Below are positions 35,535 through 46,242 of a stretch of DNA of 64,000 nt, piece after piece. Position numbers and translations under genes: made by a program. The notes under the pieces were generated by a model, which worked only from the letters and a program-made list of their open reading frames with translations, did not search any database and was not told the origin of the DNA. Source of the DNA: Acetobacteraceae bacterium (GTDB taxonomy: Bacteria > Pseudomonadota > Alphaproteobacteria > Acetobacterales > Acetobacteraceae); contig CANBNK010000013.1 in assembly GCA_947371015.1 (NCBI GenBank), positions 1 to 64,000 on the forward strand, written 5' to 3'. Numbering within the stretch: position 1 is the stretch's first letter; each line of letters opens with the position of its first letter.

Positions 35535-36797
35535 TCAGTCCACCAGGGCCTGGTGCACCAGAGTGTTGATGGTCTGGCGATAGTGGACGCGCGCGGCACC
35601 GGGAATGGCAGCCATGAACACCACCACCAGCTGGTCCTTCGGGTCCACCCACATCGCGGTGCCATAGGCGCCGTCCCAGCCCCAGGCGCCGGCATTGCCC
35701 AGCATGCCCGCGCCACCCTCGCGCCGCACGATCACGGTCAGGCCGAAGCCCCAGGCGCCGGTGTAGGGCGCCCGGTTGGTGAGCGGAAAGCTGATCTCGG
35801 GGCCCATGTGGTCGCGCACCATCTCCGCCACTGTGGCGCGGCCGAGGATGCGCTGGCCGTCCAGCGTGCCGCCGTTCAGCAGCATCTGGGCGAAGCGGAT
35901 GTAGTCGCCGGCGGTGGAGACGGCGCAGGCGCCGCCGCAGTCGAAGCCGGGCGGGTTGAGGCCCATCTCGGTCTTCTGCGGCCGGCTATTCTCGGGGTCT
36001 TGTGGCAGCGGCGTGGCGTAGCGGGCGCGGCTGCCGGCGGGCACCTGGAAGCCGGTATCGCGCATGCCTAGCGGCCGGAACACGCGCTGCTGCAGCAGGT
36101 TGCCGAGCCGCTGGCCGCTGGCCTGCTCCGCCACCAGGCCCAGCACGTCGGTCGAGATGCCATAGGCCCAGACGGTGCCGGGCTGGTACATCAGCGGCAG
36201 CTCCGCCAGGCGCTGGACGAAGCTCTCGGCGTTGAAGCCCGTGGCCGCGGCGCCGGAACCTGCGGGCAGCAGGCGGTGCAGCGGGGTGGTACCGTAGATG
36301 CCGCTCATGATGCCCGAGGTATGGCGCATCAGGTCCAGCACGCGCATCGAGCGGGCCGCCGGCACGGTGTTCTCCGGGTTGCCGTCCACCGCCACGCGGC
36401 GGTTCGCCAGCGCGGGCAGGAAGCGCTCAACCGGGTCGTTCAGCCGCAGCTTGCCCTCTTCCATCAGGCTCAGCGCGGCGACGCCGGCCATGGGCTTGGT
36501 CATGCTGGCCAGCGGGAAGATCGCGTCGCGCGGCATCGGCCGGGTGCGCTCGCCGTCCAGGTGGCCGAACGCCTCATAGTAGGCCAGCTTGCCACGGCGG
36601 GCGATGGCGACCACGGCGCCGGGGATGCGGCCGGCGGCGATATCGGCGTTCAGCGCGGTGCCGATCCGCGCCAGCCGGTCCGGCGCCAGGCCCAGGCTGG
36701 CTGGGGTCGCGCGGGGCAGTGGGTCCCGTGGTGACGGGTCCGCCGCCAGGGCGGGCAGCGCGAACAACGCGAGCGTGGCGACAAGCAATCGCTTCAT
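35535..36797 (-). CDS. Serine hydrolase, beta-lactamase class C-like (paralog 2)
   Basis: Second copy of the tandem pair. Seen: 420 residues; signal peptide ending LAAD; SMTK at 98-101; VWAYGISTDVLG in the tyrosine region; and FDCGGACAVSTAGDYIRFAQM, nearly identical to the partner. GGAGGA precedes the ATG. It is 62 nt upstream of paralog 1 and in the same direction, so the two may share a transcript. Substrate unknown; D-amino-acid ester or glycan-linked ester hydrolysis are possible. Confidence 0.88.
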   Translation of the reverse strand: MKRLLVATLALFALPALAADPSPRDPLPRATPASLGLAPDRLARIGTALNADIAAGRIPGAVVAIARRGKLAYYEAFGHLDGERTRPMPRDAIFPLASMTKPMAGVAALSLMEEGKLRLNDPVERFLPALANRRVAVDGNPENTVPAARSMRVLDLMRHTSGIMSGIYGTTPLHRLLPAGSGAAATGFNAESFVQRLAELPLMYQPGTVWAYGISTDVLGLVAEQASGQRLGNLLQQRVFRPLGMRDTGFQVPAGSRARYATPLPQDPENSRPQKTEMGLNPPGFDCGGACAVSTAGDYIRFAQMLLNGGTLDGQRILGRATVAEMVRDHMGPEISFPLTNRAPYTGAWGFGLTVIVRREGGAGMLGNAGAWGWDGAYGTAMWVDPKDQLVVVFMAAIPGAARVHYRQTINTLVHQALVD

Positions 36798-36919
36798 GGC
36801 GGCTTCCTCCGTTTCGGGGAGGCTAGCGTCTGATGCGCAAGGGCGAAACAGCCGAAGCGGTGCAACAATTTCGCCACCAATGGCAGCACCGGCCCGCGGC
36901 CGCGCCCACCGCAACCGCG

Positions 36920-37369
36920 CTACGCCTTCTTCTCCCAGCCCCGCTGGCCCTGCTGCCAATAGCTCAGCAGATGCCCGGCTTCCTTGGCCGATTTCCAACG
37001 GGTGCGGGCGGCGGCCAGCGCCACCTCGTCATTGCCGTCGAACAGGTCGAAGACGCGGTCGAACTCGGCCAACCGGGCGCTGTCCGCGCCATCCACCAGG
37101 AACAGGAAGCGTGCGCCGTTGGCGGCGGGTGCGTCCTCGGCGGTCAGCCAGATCGGCTGCATCTCGGCATGGCCTTGCGCCGCGCTGCCATGCGGCAGCC
37201 AGTCGGGGTCGACACATTTCCACAGGGCTTCGTCCAGCGCGGCCAGGCGTTCCGCATTGCCCAGCAGCACCTGCGCCCGTCCAGACTGCGCCAGCACCCG
37301 GCCGAGCAGTTTTGGGAGTGCCTGATCCAGCGCCGTGCGGGTCAGGTGATAGAAGCCGATCTCGGTCAT
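36920..37369 (-). CDS. holC: DNA polymerase III chi subunit
   Basis: Clamp-loader accessory protein that links the replicase to SSB. Seen: 149 residues; EIGFYHLTRTALDQALPKLLGRVL, PDWLPHG, QPIWLTAEDAP and a C-terminal YWQQGQRGWEKKA. ATG 37369 matches the family start. It lies 13 nt downstream of the second M17 peptidase gene; pepA-holC adjacency is also known in enterobacteria. Confidence 0.92.
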   Translation of the reverse strand: MTEIGFYHLTRTALDQALPKLLGRVLAQSGRAQVLLGNAERLAALDEALWKCVDPDWLPHGSAAQGHAEMQPIWLTAEDAPAANGARFLFLVDGADSARLAEFDRVFDLFDGNDEVALAAARTRWKSAKEAGHLLSYWQQGQRGWEKKA

Positions 37370-37382
37370 GGTTGACGTGGCA

Positions 37383-38788
37383 TCAGTGCCGGTCCGGATG
37401 TTCGAAGTACAACTCAACCAGCCGGTCCAGCAACCGGGCGCCGAAGCCGGTGGGCAGGCCTTTCTCATCCAACCGCACGCCGGCGATGTCCAGATGCGCC
37501 CAAGGGGTATCGCCGGCGAATTCACGCAGGAAGGCGGCGGCGTGCGACGCATCCGGCAACAATGGCCCGGCGCAGCATTGCTTCAGGTCGGCGATCTCGC
37601 TGCGCAGGTCCTCGCGGTGGCGGGCGCCGATCGGCATCGGCCACAGTGCCTCCCCCACCTGGTCGCCGGCCGCCGCCGCCTGGGCCTGCAAGGCGGCGTC
37701 GTTGGTGAAGATGCCGGCACGGTGGCTGCCCAGCGCGGTCACCATGGCGCCGGTCAGCGTCGCCAGATCCAGCATCGCCTGCGGCTGGTGCTGGCTGACG
37801 GCGTAGTGCAGCGCGTCGGCCAGCACCAGGCGGCCCTCGGCGTCAGTGTCCACCACCTCCACCGTGCGGCCGGACATGGTGCGGAGCACGTCGCCCGGGC
37901 GGTAGCTGTCGCCGCCGGTGGTGTTCTCGGCAATGGCCAGCACGGCGACGGCCGGCGCCGGGGAGCGCCGCAGCGCCATGGCCAGCATGGCCCCGGCACA
38001 GGCGGCGGCGCCGGCCATGTCGCTGGTCATGCGCTCCATGCCCTCGGTCGGCTTTATGCTGATGCCGCCGGTGTCGAAGGTGATGCCCTTGCCGATGAAG
38101 GCCACCGGCGGCACCGCGAACTGCCCACGCCAACGCAGCACCGCCAGCCGCGGCCCATGCGCGGCACCGGCGCCCACCGCCAGCAGCGCCCCGGCCCCCA
38201 GCCGCCGCAGCCGCTTTTCCCCCAGCACATCCACCCGGATGCCGTGCTCGGCCAGCGTCTCCAGCCGGGCGGCGAAGGCGGCGGGGTGCAGCACGTTGCC
38301 GGGCAGGGCGGTCAGCTCCCGCGTGAACAGCGCGCCCTGCACGGCGGCAGCGGCCCGCGCCCACAGCGGCTGCACCAGCAGGGGCTGGTCCACCACCAGG
38401 TCCAGCCGGCGCAGCGGCGCGTCATGCGGATGCCAGGCTGCCAGCGCGGCGCCAGTCGCCAGCGCCACGGCGGCTTCCGGCGGCAGCCCACGCGCCAGCA
38501 GCGCCAGGCGCTTCACCGGCCCGGCGGCCCGCACCGCGGCGGCGCCCAGTGCTTCCCAGTCCGTGCCGCGCTGCGGCTGCCCGGCGCCGAGCAGCAGCAC
38601 CCGGCCTTCGGGCGTGGCGCAATCCCGCACCTCGCCCACCGTGCCGGCAAAACCCGCGGCCAGCCCGGTCCAGGCGCCGGCCGTGCCGCCCGCCAGCACC
38701 TGTCCCGCCAACACCGGCCCAGCGAGAACGGGCACGGCCAAGGGCACGCCCGGCTTGGGGGCGACCCTAAGCCTGACCTCGGCGCCGA

Positions 38789-38792
<4 letters not shown>
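37383..38792 (-). CDS. M17 leucyl aminopeptidase family protein (second copy)
   Basis: Predicted metallo-aminopeptidase, 469 residues. Seen: a divergent alanine/glycine-rich N-terminal domain; FIGKGITFDTGGISIKP with metal-ligand Lys and Asp; MTSDMAGAAA; and VDTDAEGRLVLADAL with the ligand Asp/Glu pair. All usual metal residues are kept, so it is likely active. The start is GTG 38792, overlapping the pepA TGA as GTGA. It is shorter and more divergent than the pepA copy upstream, probably with a different peptide preference. Confidence 0.9.
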
Positions 38793-40288
<1,496 letters not shown>

Positions 40289-40567
40289 GGGCCAGGCATC
40301 CGGGACAAAATGAGACGGCCAGGATACCACCCTTCGGCGCCGGGGCCAGCGTCCCGCCTGCGGCGGTCGAGGCCAGGGTCATGCTTTCCGTGTTGGGGGC
40401 CAGCGCCGCGCCGCTGGCGTGGATGGGCAGCCCCACGGCGCCGCGCCGAGATGCGGCCTAACCCCGGCACTGGCGTCGGCCGTGCTTGGGTTCTGCCAAC
40501 CGGCGTGGCCATCGCGCCTTCGTGCGCGGAGCTTGGCGGCCGGGCCTGGCTGCGGCACAAGGGTGGC

Positions 40568-41353
40568 ATGAACGACACCGAGCTTCTGGACCTGGCCGCC
40601 GGCCTGGCTCGCCGCGCCGCCGCCGCCATCATGGCCGTCCGCAAGGCCGGCTTCGCCGTGGACCACAAGGCGGACTACTCCCCGGTCACGGAAGCCGACC
40701 GTGTGGCGGAAGCCATTATCGTCGAGGGCCTGCGCGCCGCCACGCCGGAGATTCCCGTGGTGGCCGAGGAGGAGGTGGCCGGCGGCCTGGTCACCGCCGT
40801 GGCGCCCAGCTTCTGGCTGGTGGACCCGCTGGACGGCACCAAGGAGTTCGCCAAGGGGCTGGACGAGTTCGCCGTCTGCATCGGCCTGGTGCGCAACGCC
40901 GCCCCGGCGCTGGGCGTGCTGATGCTGCCGGCGACCGGTGAGCTGTTCGGCGGCATCGTCGGCGCCGAGGGGGCAGGCGTCGCCTGGAAGGAAGCCGCCG
41001 AGGGCGCCCCGCGCCAGCCGATAAAAACCCGCGCGGTGCCGGCCGACGGCTGGCTGGTGCTGGACAGCCGCAGCCATTCCAAGCCCGAAGCCCTGGCGCC
41101 GCTGCTGGCCGGGCGCAAGGTGGCCGCCATCCAGCCGATGGGCTCGGCGGCGAAGTTCGCCCGCGTGGCGGAAGGCGCGGCGGATTGCTCGCCCCGCCCC
41201 GGCCCGACGACGATGGAATGGGACACCGCCGCCGGCCAGGCGATCATCGAAGCCGCCGGCGGGGCGATCCTCACCGAAAGGGGCGAGCCGCTGCGCTATG
41301 GCAAGGCGGGCTGGCGGAATGTGGGGTTCATCGCGCTGGGGCGCGTCGGCTAG
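40568..41353 (+). CDS. cysQ: 3'(2'),5'-bisphosphate nucleotidase (CysQ-type)
   Basis: Predicted magnesium-dependent phosphatase that clears PAP from sulphate assimilation; an inositol monophosphatase role cannot be excluded. Seen: 261 residues; HKADYSPVTEADRVAE; EEEVAGG; metal-site motif DPLDGTKEF; RSHS; and C-terminal EWDTAAGQAIIEAAGG. ATG 40568 is the first Met matching the family; the long open frame upstream is antisense to pepA. It is divergent from pepA. Confidence 0.9.
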   Translation: MNDTELLDLAAGLARRAAAAIMAVRKAGFAVDHKADYSPVTEADRVAEAIIVEGLRAATPEIPVVAEEEVAGGLVTAVAPSFWLVDPLDGTKEFAKGLDEFAVCIGLVRNAAPALGVLMLPATGELFGGIVGAEGAGVAWKEAAEGAPRQPIKTRAVPADGWLVLDSRSHSKPEALAPLLAGRKVAAIQPMGSAAKFARVAEGAADCSPRPGPTTMEWDTAAGQAIIEAAGGAILTERGEPLRYGKAGWRNVGFIALGRVG

Positions 41354-41415
41354 GTGCGCTGGCGCGCGTGGGTTGAGCATGCCCGGTGGCGCCTTATGAC
41401 GCCACCGCTGCCCGC

Positions 41416-42387
41416 ATGACCGTGCCGTTGCATGATGTGGCCGAGGCCGCCCGGCTGCTGTTGGCCGGCGAGCTCGTCGCCTTCCCGACCGAGACGGTCT
41501 ATGGCCTGGGCGCCGACGCGCGGAACGCCCGCGCCGTCGCCGGCATCTTCGCGGCCAAGGGCCGGCCGCACTTCAACCCGCTGATCGCGCATTATGCCAG
41601 CGCCGCGGCCGCCTTCGCCGATGTTGTCGCCGATGCGCGGGCCGCAGCCCTGGCGGCGCGGTTCTGGCCCGGCCCGCTGACCCTGGTGCTGCCGCGCCGC
41701 GCCACCTGCACGGTGGACCTGCTGGCCGGCGCCGGGCTGGATACGCTGGCGGTGCGGGTGCCGTCGCATCCGCTGGCCCTCGCGCTGCTGGCCGCCGTGG
41801 CGGTGCCGGTGGCGGCGCCCTCGGCCAATCGCTCCGGCCAGGTTTCCCCCACCACGGCGCAGCATGTGCTGGAAGGCCTGGGCGGGCGAATCGCCGCGGT
41901 GCTGGAAGGCGGCGCCTGCGACGTGGGCGTGGAAAGCACCGTGCTGGACCTGACCGACCCGAAGGGCGCCGCGCTGCTGCGCCCGGGCGGGGTGACGCGT
42001 GAAGCGATCGAGGCGGTGATCGGCCCGGTCGGCCAGGCGTTGCCGCCGGCCCTGGCGGCGGCCAGCGCTACGTTGCGCTCGCCCGGCATGATGCTGTCCC
42101 ACTACGCCCCCGCGCTGCCGGTGCGGCTGCATGCCCATGACGTGGCGCCGGGCGAGGCGCTGCTCGCCTTCGGCCCGCCCTTGCCTGGTGCGGCGCTGGT
42201 GTGGAACTTGTCGGCCGCCGCCGATGCGACCGAAGCCGCGGCGCGGCTGTTCGCCGGGCTGCGCTGGCTGGACGCCGAGGGCGGCCGGCTGGGCCTGGCC
42301 CGCATCGCCGTGATGCCGGTGCCCGAGGCCGGGTTGGGCGCTGCGATCAACGACCGCCTGGCCCGCGCGGCGGCGCCCCGCCCATGA
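41416..42387 (+). CDS. tsaC: L-threonylcarbamoyladenylate synthase (Sua5 type)
   Basis: Makes threonylcarbamoyl-AMP for t6A37 of tRNA. Seen: 323 residues from ATG 41416; PTETVYGLGADA, KGRPHFNPLI, FWPGPLTLVL and APSANRSGQVSPT in the YrdC domain; then a C-terminal Sua5 domain introduced by SPGMMLSHYAP. An in-frame GTG at 41386 is an alternative start; neither has a clear ribosome site. It is linked to the chromate transporter gene by an ATGA overlap. Confidence 0.94.
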   Translation: MTVPLHDVAEAARLLLAGELVAFPTETVYGLGADARNARAVAGIFAAKGRPHFNPLIAHYASAAAAFADVVADARAAALAARFWPGPLTLVLPRRATCTVDLLAGAGLDTLAVRVPSHPLALALLAAVAVPVAAPSANRSGQVSPTTAQHVLEGLGGRIAAVLEGGACDVGVESTVLDLTDPKGAALLRPGGVTREAIEAVIGPVGQALPPALAAASATLRSPGMMLSHYAPALPVRLHAHDVAPGEALLAFGPPLPGAALVWNLSAAADATEAAARLFAGLRWLDAEGGRLGLARIAVMPVPEAGLGAAINDRLARAAAPRP

Positions 42388-42929
42388 CCTCAAAGCCAAC
42401 GCTCCCAGACCTGTTCTTTGGCTTCATGAAGGTTGGCTGCATGGCCTTCGGCGGCGCCCAGGCGGTGGCGCGCCGCGTGATGGTCGAGGAACGCCGCTGG
42501 CTGACCGAGCGCGACTACGCCGAGCTGCTGGCGCTGGCGCATGTGCTGCCGGGGCCGAATATAGGCAACTTCGCGGTGATGTTCGGCCGCCGGGAATACG
42601 GGCTGCGCGGCGCTGCGACCTGCGTGGCCGGGTTCTTCGGCCTGCCGCTGTGCCTGCTGGTCGGGTTGGTGTCGCTGTACGGCTATTTCGGCCAGATCCC
42701 CCAGGTGAATGCCGCCATGCATGGCGTGGCCGCCGCTGCCGCCGGCATGGTGCTGGGCACGGCGCTGCGCATGGCGACGCGGCTGAAACCGCCGCCCGAG
42801 GCGATTGCGCTGGCGCTGGTGGTGCTGCTCGCCGCCGCGGTGTTCAAGCTGCCGCTGCTGGTCATCGTGGCGGTCGGCGCGCCGCTGGGCGTCTTCGCGG
42901 CGCTGCGCCGGGCCGGGAGGGCCAGGTAA
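42384..42929 (+). CDS. Chromate transporter, N-terminal-type half
   Basis: Predicted membrane half-transporter of the CHR family. Seen: 181 residues; FFGFMKVGCMAFGGAQAVARRVMVEE, LALAHVLPGPNIGNFAVMFG and about five hydrophobic helices, the single-domain CHR signature. ATG 42384 overlaps the upstream TGA (ATGA), and the gene ends in TAATG with the second half, so the pair is probably made as a heterodimer. Chromate may not be the natural substrate. Confidence 0.88.
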   Translation: MTSKPTLPDLFFGFMKVGCMAFGGAQAVARRVMVEERRWLTERDYAELLALAHVLPGPNIGNFAVMFGRREYGLRGAATCVAGFFGLPLCLLVGLVSLYGYFGQIPQVNAAMHGVAAAAAGMVLGTALRMATRLKPPPEAIALALVVLLAAAVFKLPLLVIVAVGAPLGVFAALRRAGRAR

Positions 42930-43447
42930 TGCCGTTCTGGCTCGACATGTTCCTGCTGTTCGCGTCGCTGTCGCTGGTGGCGGTGGGCGGCGCCAATGTG
43001 CTGGCGCCGGAAATGCACCGGCAGCTCGTCGACATCCGCCACCTGATGGACGAGGCGACCTTCTCCCAGTTGCTGGCGCTGGCGCAGGCCGCGCCGGGGC
43101 CGAATATCCTGTCCGGCAGCATCATGGGCTACTGGATCGGCGGCGTGCCCGGCCTGCTGGGCGCCACGCTGGGGCTGCTGGGGCCGACCGCGATCCTCGC
43201 CTGGCTGATTGCCGGGCTGACGAAGCGCCTGGCCCATGCGCCCTGGCTGAAGCCGGCCCAGGCCGGGCTGGTGCCGCTGGCGCTGGGCCTGGTCGGTGCC
43301 AGCGGGCTGGTGATGGCGCAGGCGGCGGCCAGCTTTCCGCTGGCCCCGGTCATCACCGTGCTGGCGACGCTGTATGTGTGGCTGGCGCCGCTGAACCCGC
43401 TCTGGGCGCTGCTGGCCGGCGCCATGCTGGGGCTGGTACTGCTGTAA
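42929..43447 (+). CDS. Chromate transporter, C-terminal-type half
   Basis: Partner of the preceding gene. Seen: 172 residues; LFASLSLVAVGGANVLAPEMHRQLVD; LALAQAAPGPNILSGSIMGYWIGG, the second copy of the PGPN motif; and about five helices, with an inverted topology expected relative to the first half. The ATG shares its A with the previous TAA. Together the two equal one long-chain ChrA protein. Confidence 0.88.
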   Translation: MPFWLDMFLLFASLSLVAVGGANVLAPEMHRQLVDIRHLMDEATFSQLLALAQAAPGPNILSGSIMGYWIGGVPGLLGATLGLLGPTAILAWLIAGLTKRLAHAPWLKPAQAGLVPLALGLVGASGLVMAQAAASFPLAPVITVLATLYVWLAPLNPLWALLAGAMLGLVLL

Positions 43448-43522
43448 GCTGGTCGGCTCTCGGCCGGCGGGCAACCGGCGGGTCGCGCCAGACGGCCCCT
43501 CGCTGCCAGCAGCCGATAGCGG

Positions 43523-44305
43523 CTAGCCCTTGGCGCCCACCACGGCAAAGAAGGCGCCCTGTGGGTCGATGCCCTGAATGATCCACATGCCGCCGGGCAC
43601 CTCGGACGGGCCGTGGATGACCTGGCCGCCCCCGGCCTGCACCGCCGCCATCGCGGTGTCGATCCCGGGCACGTTGACGTAGTAGGCCCAGGCCGGCACC
43701 GGCATGGCCGCGGGCTTGTTCATCATGCCGCCGATCGGCCGGCCGTTGCTGCTGAAGATCTGGTAGGTGCCCATCGGGCCCATATCCATGGCGTGGTCCT
43801 TCTGCCAGCCGAACATGGCCGTGTAGAAGCCGAAACCCGCCTGCCAGTCCGTGGTGTACAGCTCATGCCAGCCGATGCGGCCGGGGCCGGCGTAGTCCGG
43901 CTTCGCATCCGGCGGCGGGCTGTGCGGCGTGATCATGCCGATGGCGGCACCCTGCGGGTCCCAGATGCAGCAGAAGCGCACGACGTTGGGGATATCGGTG
44001 GGCGGCACCGCCACGCGGGCGCCCAGCGCCACCGCCTTGGCCACCGCCGCATCCACGTCGGGCACATCGACATAGCCGATGAAGTGCGGCGGCACGCCCA
44101 TGGCGCGGGCGGCGTCCGGCAGGTCCATCAGCCCCGCGGCCGGCATCTGGCCGGGCAGGCCGAGCAGGCGATAATCCATGCCCGGGGGCGCCATCGGCGA
44201 AGGCTGGGCCTCCCAGCCCGTGACCTTGCCATAGAAGGCTGCTGCAGCCGGCTGGTCGGTTGTCATCAACTCGTACCAGGCGAAATCGCGTTCCTGCTCG
44301 GCCAT
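43523..44305 (-). CDS. VOC family protein with two glyoxalase-like domains
   Basis: Predicted cytosolic protein of the vicinal oxygen chelate fold; substrate unknown. Seen: 260 residues; two tandem halves each starting like WYELMTTDQPAAAAFYGKVTGW and WHELYTTDWQAGFGFYTAMFGW; PHFIGYVDVPDVDAAVAKA; and AYYVNVPGIDTAMA. ATG 44305 starts the first domain. It is divergent from a MarR gene with a palindromic operator between them, so it is probably the MarR target. Confidence 0.88.
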   Translation of the reverse strand: MAEQERDFAWYELMTTDQPAAAAFYGKVTGWEAQPSPMAPPGMDYRLLGLPGQMPAAGLMDLPDAARAMGVPPHFIGYVDVPDVDAAVAKAVALGARVAVPPTDIPNVVRFCCIWDPQGAAIGMITPHSPPPDAKPDYAGPGRIGWHELYTTDWQAGFGFYTAMFGWQKDHAMDMGPMGTYQIFSSNGRPIGGMMNKPAAMPVPAWAYYVNVPGIDTAMAAVQAGGGQVIHGPSEVPGGMWIIQGIDPQGAFFAVVGAKG

Positions 44306-44321
44306 GTTCTGCTGGTCCCGC

Positions 44322-44352
44322 TTGACAGATGAAGAGTTGATATCAACATATA
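44322..44352 (+). promoter_or_regulatory. Promoter and MarR-type operator between VOC gene and marR
   Basis: TTGACA (44322-44327) is followed after 17-19 nt by weak -10 candidates (AACATA or CATATA, 44345-44352). GTTGATATCAAC (44336-44347) is a perfect 12-bp palindrome lying between them, the kind of site MarR dimers bind. The marR ATG is at 44359, so its transcript would have almost no leader. Autoregulation plus control of the VOC gene is inferred. Confidence 0.65.
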
Positions 44353-44358
44353 GCCCTG

Positions 44359-44820
44359 ATGTCAAAGCTGGACAGCCCGAGTTTCGCCGCCACGCTGCAT
44401 GTGCGCGACCACTGCCTGTGCCTGCATGCCCAGCGTGCGGCGCGCGCCCTGGCCCGGCGGTTCGACGCGGCGCTGCGCCCGCATGGCCTGACCAGCGGGC
44501 AGTTCTCCCTGCTCAATGCGCTGAACCGGCCGGAGCCGCCCGGCATGGCGCCGGTGGCGGCGCTGCTGGCGATGGACCGCACCACGCTGACCGCGGCACT
44601 GAAGCCGCTGGTGCGCCAGGGCCATGTGCAGGTGCTGGCCGACCCGGCGGATGGCCGCGCCCGCAAGCTATTGCTGACCGAGGCCGGGCGCGCCGCGCTC
44701 GGCCGCGCGCTGCCGGTATGGCAGGCGACGCATGCCGCGGTGGAGGCGCCGCTGGCCGACGCCGGCGCGTTGCGGGCGGGGCTGCGGGTGCTGGGCGCGA
44801 CCGTGATCGCGCCAGGCTGA
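44359..44820 (+). CDS. MarR family transcriptional regulator
   Basis: Predicted dimeric winged-helix repressor. Seen: 153 residues; HGLTSGQFSLLNALNRPEPPGMAP leading the helix-turn-helix; LLAMDRTTLTAALKPLVRQGHVQ as recognition helix; and DPADGRARKLLLTEAG as the wing. It probably binds the GTTGATATCAAC site just upstream. The ligand is unknown; the VOC neighbour hints at an electrophile or antibiotic-like molecule. Confidence 0.9.
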   Translation: MSKLDSPSFAATLHVRDHCLCLHAQRAARALARRFDAALRPHGLTSGQFSLLNALNRPEPPGMAPVAALLAMDRTTLTAALKPLVRQGHVQVLADPADGRARKLLLTEAGRAALGRALPVWQATHAAVEAPLADAGALRAGLRVLGATVIAPG

Positions 44821-44865
44821 CGCGGCGGCCGAGCTGGCACATGCCTCGCCAGCGACGGCGGGGCG

Positions 44866-45843
44866 CTAACCCTCGATGCGGATCCCCGTCAGCTCCACCA
44901 GTTCACGCCAGCGCGCCACCTCGGCCCGCTGGAAGGTGCCGAAGGCCGGGGCCGCCATCGGTGCGGCGTTGAAGCCGATGCGCCGCAACTGCGCCACCAG
45001 CGCCGGTTCCGCCAGCACCTGCTGCAACGCCTGGGACAGCCGTGCCACAATCGGGGCCGGGGTGCCGGCGGGCGCCCACAGGCCGAACCAGGCATCCACC
45101 GCCAGCCAGGGTGCGCCGGCCTCGGCCGCGGTCGGCACCGCCGGCACTTCCGCCAGGCGGGCCGGTGCGCCGACCTCAAGGCAGCGCAGCCGGCCGTCCT
45201 TCACCAGTTCCACCACCTGCGGCCAGGTGGAAACAAAGTAGTCAACCACGCCGGAGACCGTGTCCGTCGTCGCCTGGGCGCCGCCGCGATAGGGCACATG
45301 GGTCGCCTCGATGCCCGCCCGCTTGGCGAAGGTCTCGCCGATGACATGGCTGGCGCTGCCGACGCCCGACGACGCATAGGTCAGCCGCTGGCCACGCCCG
45401 CGCGCCGCCAGTTCCGCCAAGGTCTTCGCCGGCGAGGCTGCCGGCACCACCAGCGCGTGGTGCACCTCCGCAATGCGGCCAATGGGGGAAAAATCCTCCA
45501 CTGGGCGGTAGGGCAGGTCCTTCAGCATGGCGGCGTTGGCGGCGTGGGTCTGGTTGGTGGCCAGGGACAGCGTGTAGCCATCAGCCGGCGCCTGGGCGAC
45601 CGCGACCGTGCCCACCACCGCCGCGCCGCCGCCGCGGTTCTCCACCACGAAGCCGGGGCCGCCGATCAGCGCGCCCAGCCGCTCCGCCACCGCGCGCGCC
45701 AGTACATCGGTCGAACCGCCGGGCGGATAGGGCACCACCACGCGTACCGGCTTGGCCGGCCAGGCTTCCTGCGCCCCAGCTTCGTGCACCTGGGCGGCAA
45801 GCGGCAGCAGCGGGGCGGCGAGCAGCGAACGGCGCGAGACCAT
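44866..45843 (-). CDS. Bug family tripartite tricarboxylate transporter receptor
   Basis: Third orphan Bug receptor of the window. Seen: 325 residues; a signal peptide with an arginine pair (MVSRRSLLAAPLLPLAA to AGAQ); VRVVVPYPPGGSTDVLAR; FVVENRGGGAAVVGT; and PADGYTLSLATNQ. GGAGGAAG precedes ATG 45843. No permease genes are adjacent. Ligand unknown. Confidence 0.92.
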   Translation of the reverse strand: MVSRRSLLAAPLLPLAAQVHEAGAQEAWPAKPVRVVVPYPPGGSTDVLARAVAERLGALIGGPGFVVENRGGGAAVVGTVAVAQAPADGYTLSLATNQTHAANAAMLKDLPYRPVEDFSPIGRIAEVHHALVVPAASPAKTLAELAARGRGQRLTYASSGVGSASHVIGETFAKRAGIEATHVPYRGGAQATTDTVSGVVDYFVSTWPQVVELVKDGRLRCLEVGAPARLAEVPAVPTAAEAGAPWLAVDAWFGLWAPAGTPAPIVARLSQALQQVLAEPALVAQLRRIGFNAAPMAAPAFGTFQRAEVARWRELVELTGIRIEG

Positions 45844-46044
45844 GGCGTTTTTCTTCCTCCGGCGAGCAGCGATGTGTGCCGCAACATCGCGCGCTGTTGA
45901 AGCGTTAACCACGCGCGGGCGAGGTTACGAGATGGCAATCGTCACGCGCGGACGCTTAGCTTTCGTCTCAATCCTGCCGCGGAGCCGACACAGATGGTGG
46001 CCAGGCTACCTTTCACCGGACCCAACACCGGGAGCGAGAGCAGG
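45844..46044. other. Intergenic region upstream of the Bug gene
   Basis: About 200 bases holding the leftward Bug leader and probably the start region of the small frame at 46045. A weak CGATGT/ACATCG hairpin occurs near 45869-45889. No convincing promoter was found. Confidence 0.35.
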
Positions 46045-46242
46045 ATGTCGCACGCAGACCCCGCCACCAGCACCCCAGCCACGCCGGCCGAGGCCGCACC
46101 GTCGGCGCCTGCCGCCGTGCCGAGCCAAGGCAACCTTTGGAACGACTTCCTGCGCCGCAACCTGCTGCTGGCCGGGCTGGCCAGCGCCGGCGCACTGCGC
46201 CAGGCGGAGCCGCGAGCCGGCGGCGCTACCGACGCGCGCTGA
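46045..46242 (+). CDS. Possible small protein, 65 residues
   Basis: Uncertain. Seen: an alanine/proline/threonine-rich N-terminal half followed by LWNDFLRRNLLLAGLASAGALRQ, one amphipathic or hydrophobic segment. GAGAGCAGG lies directly before the ATG. It runs 17 nt into the end of convergent tadA. It could be a small membrane-associated protein or a chance frame. Confidence 0.35.
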   Translation: MSHADPATSTPATPAEAAPSAPAAVPSQGNLWNDFLRRNLLLAGLASAGALRQAEPRAGGATDAR

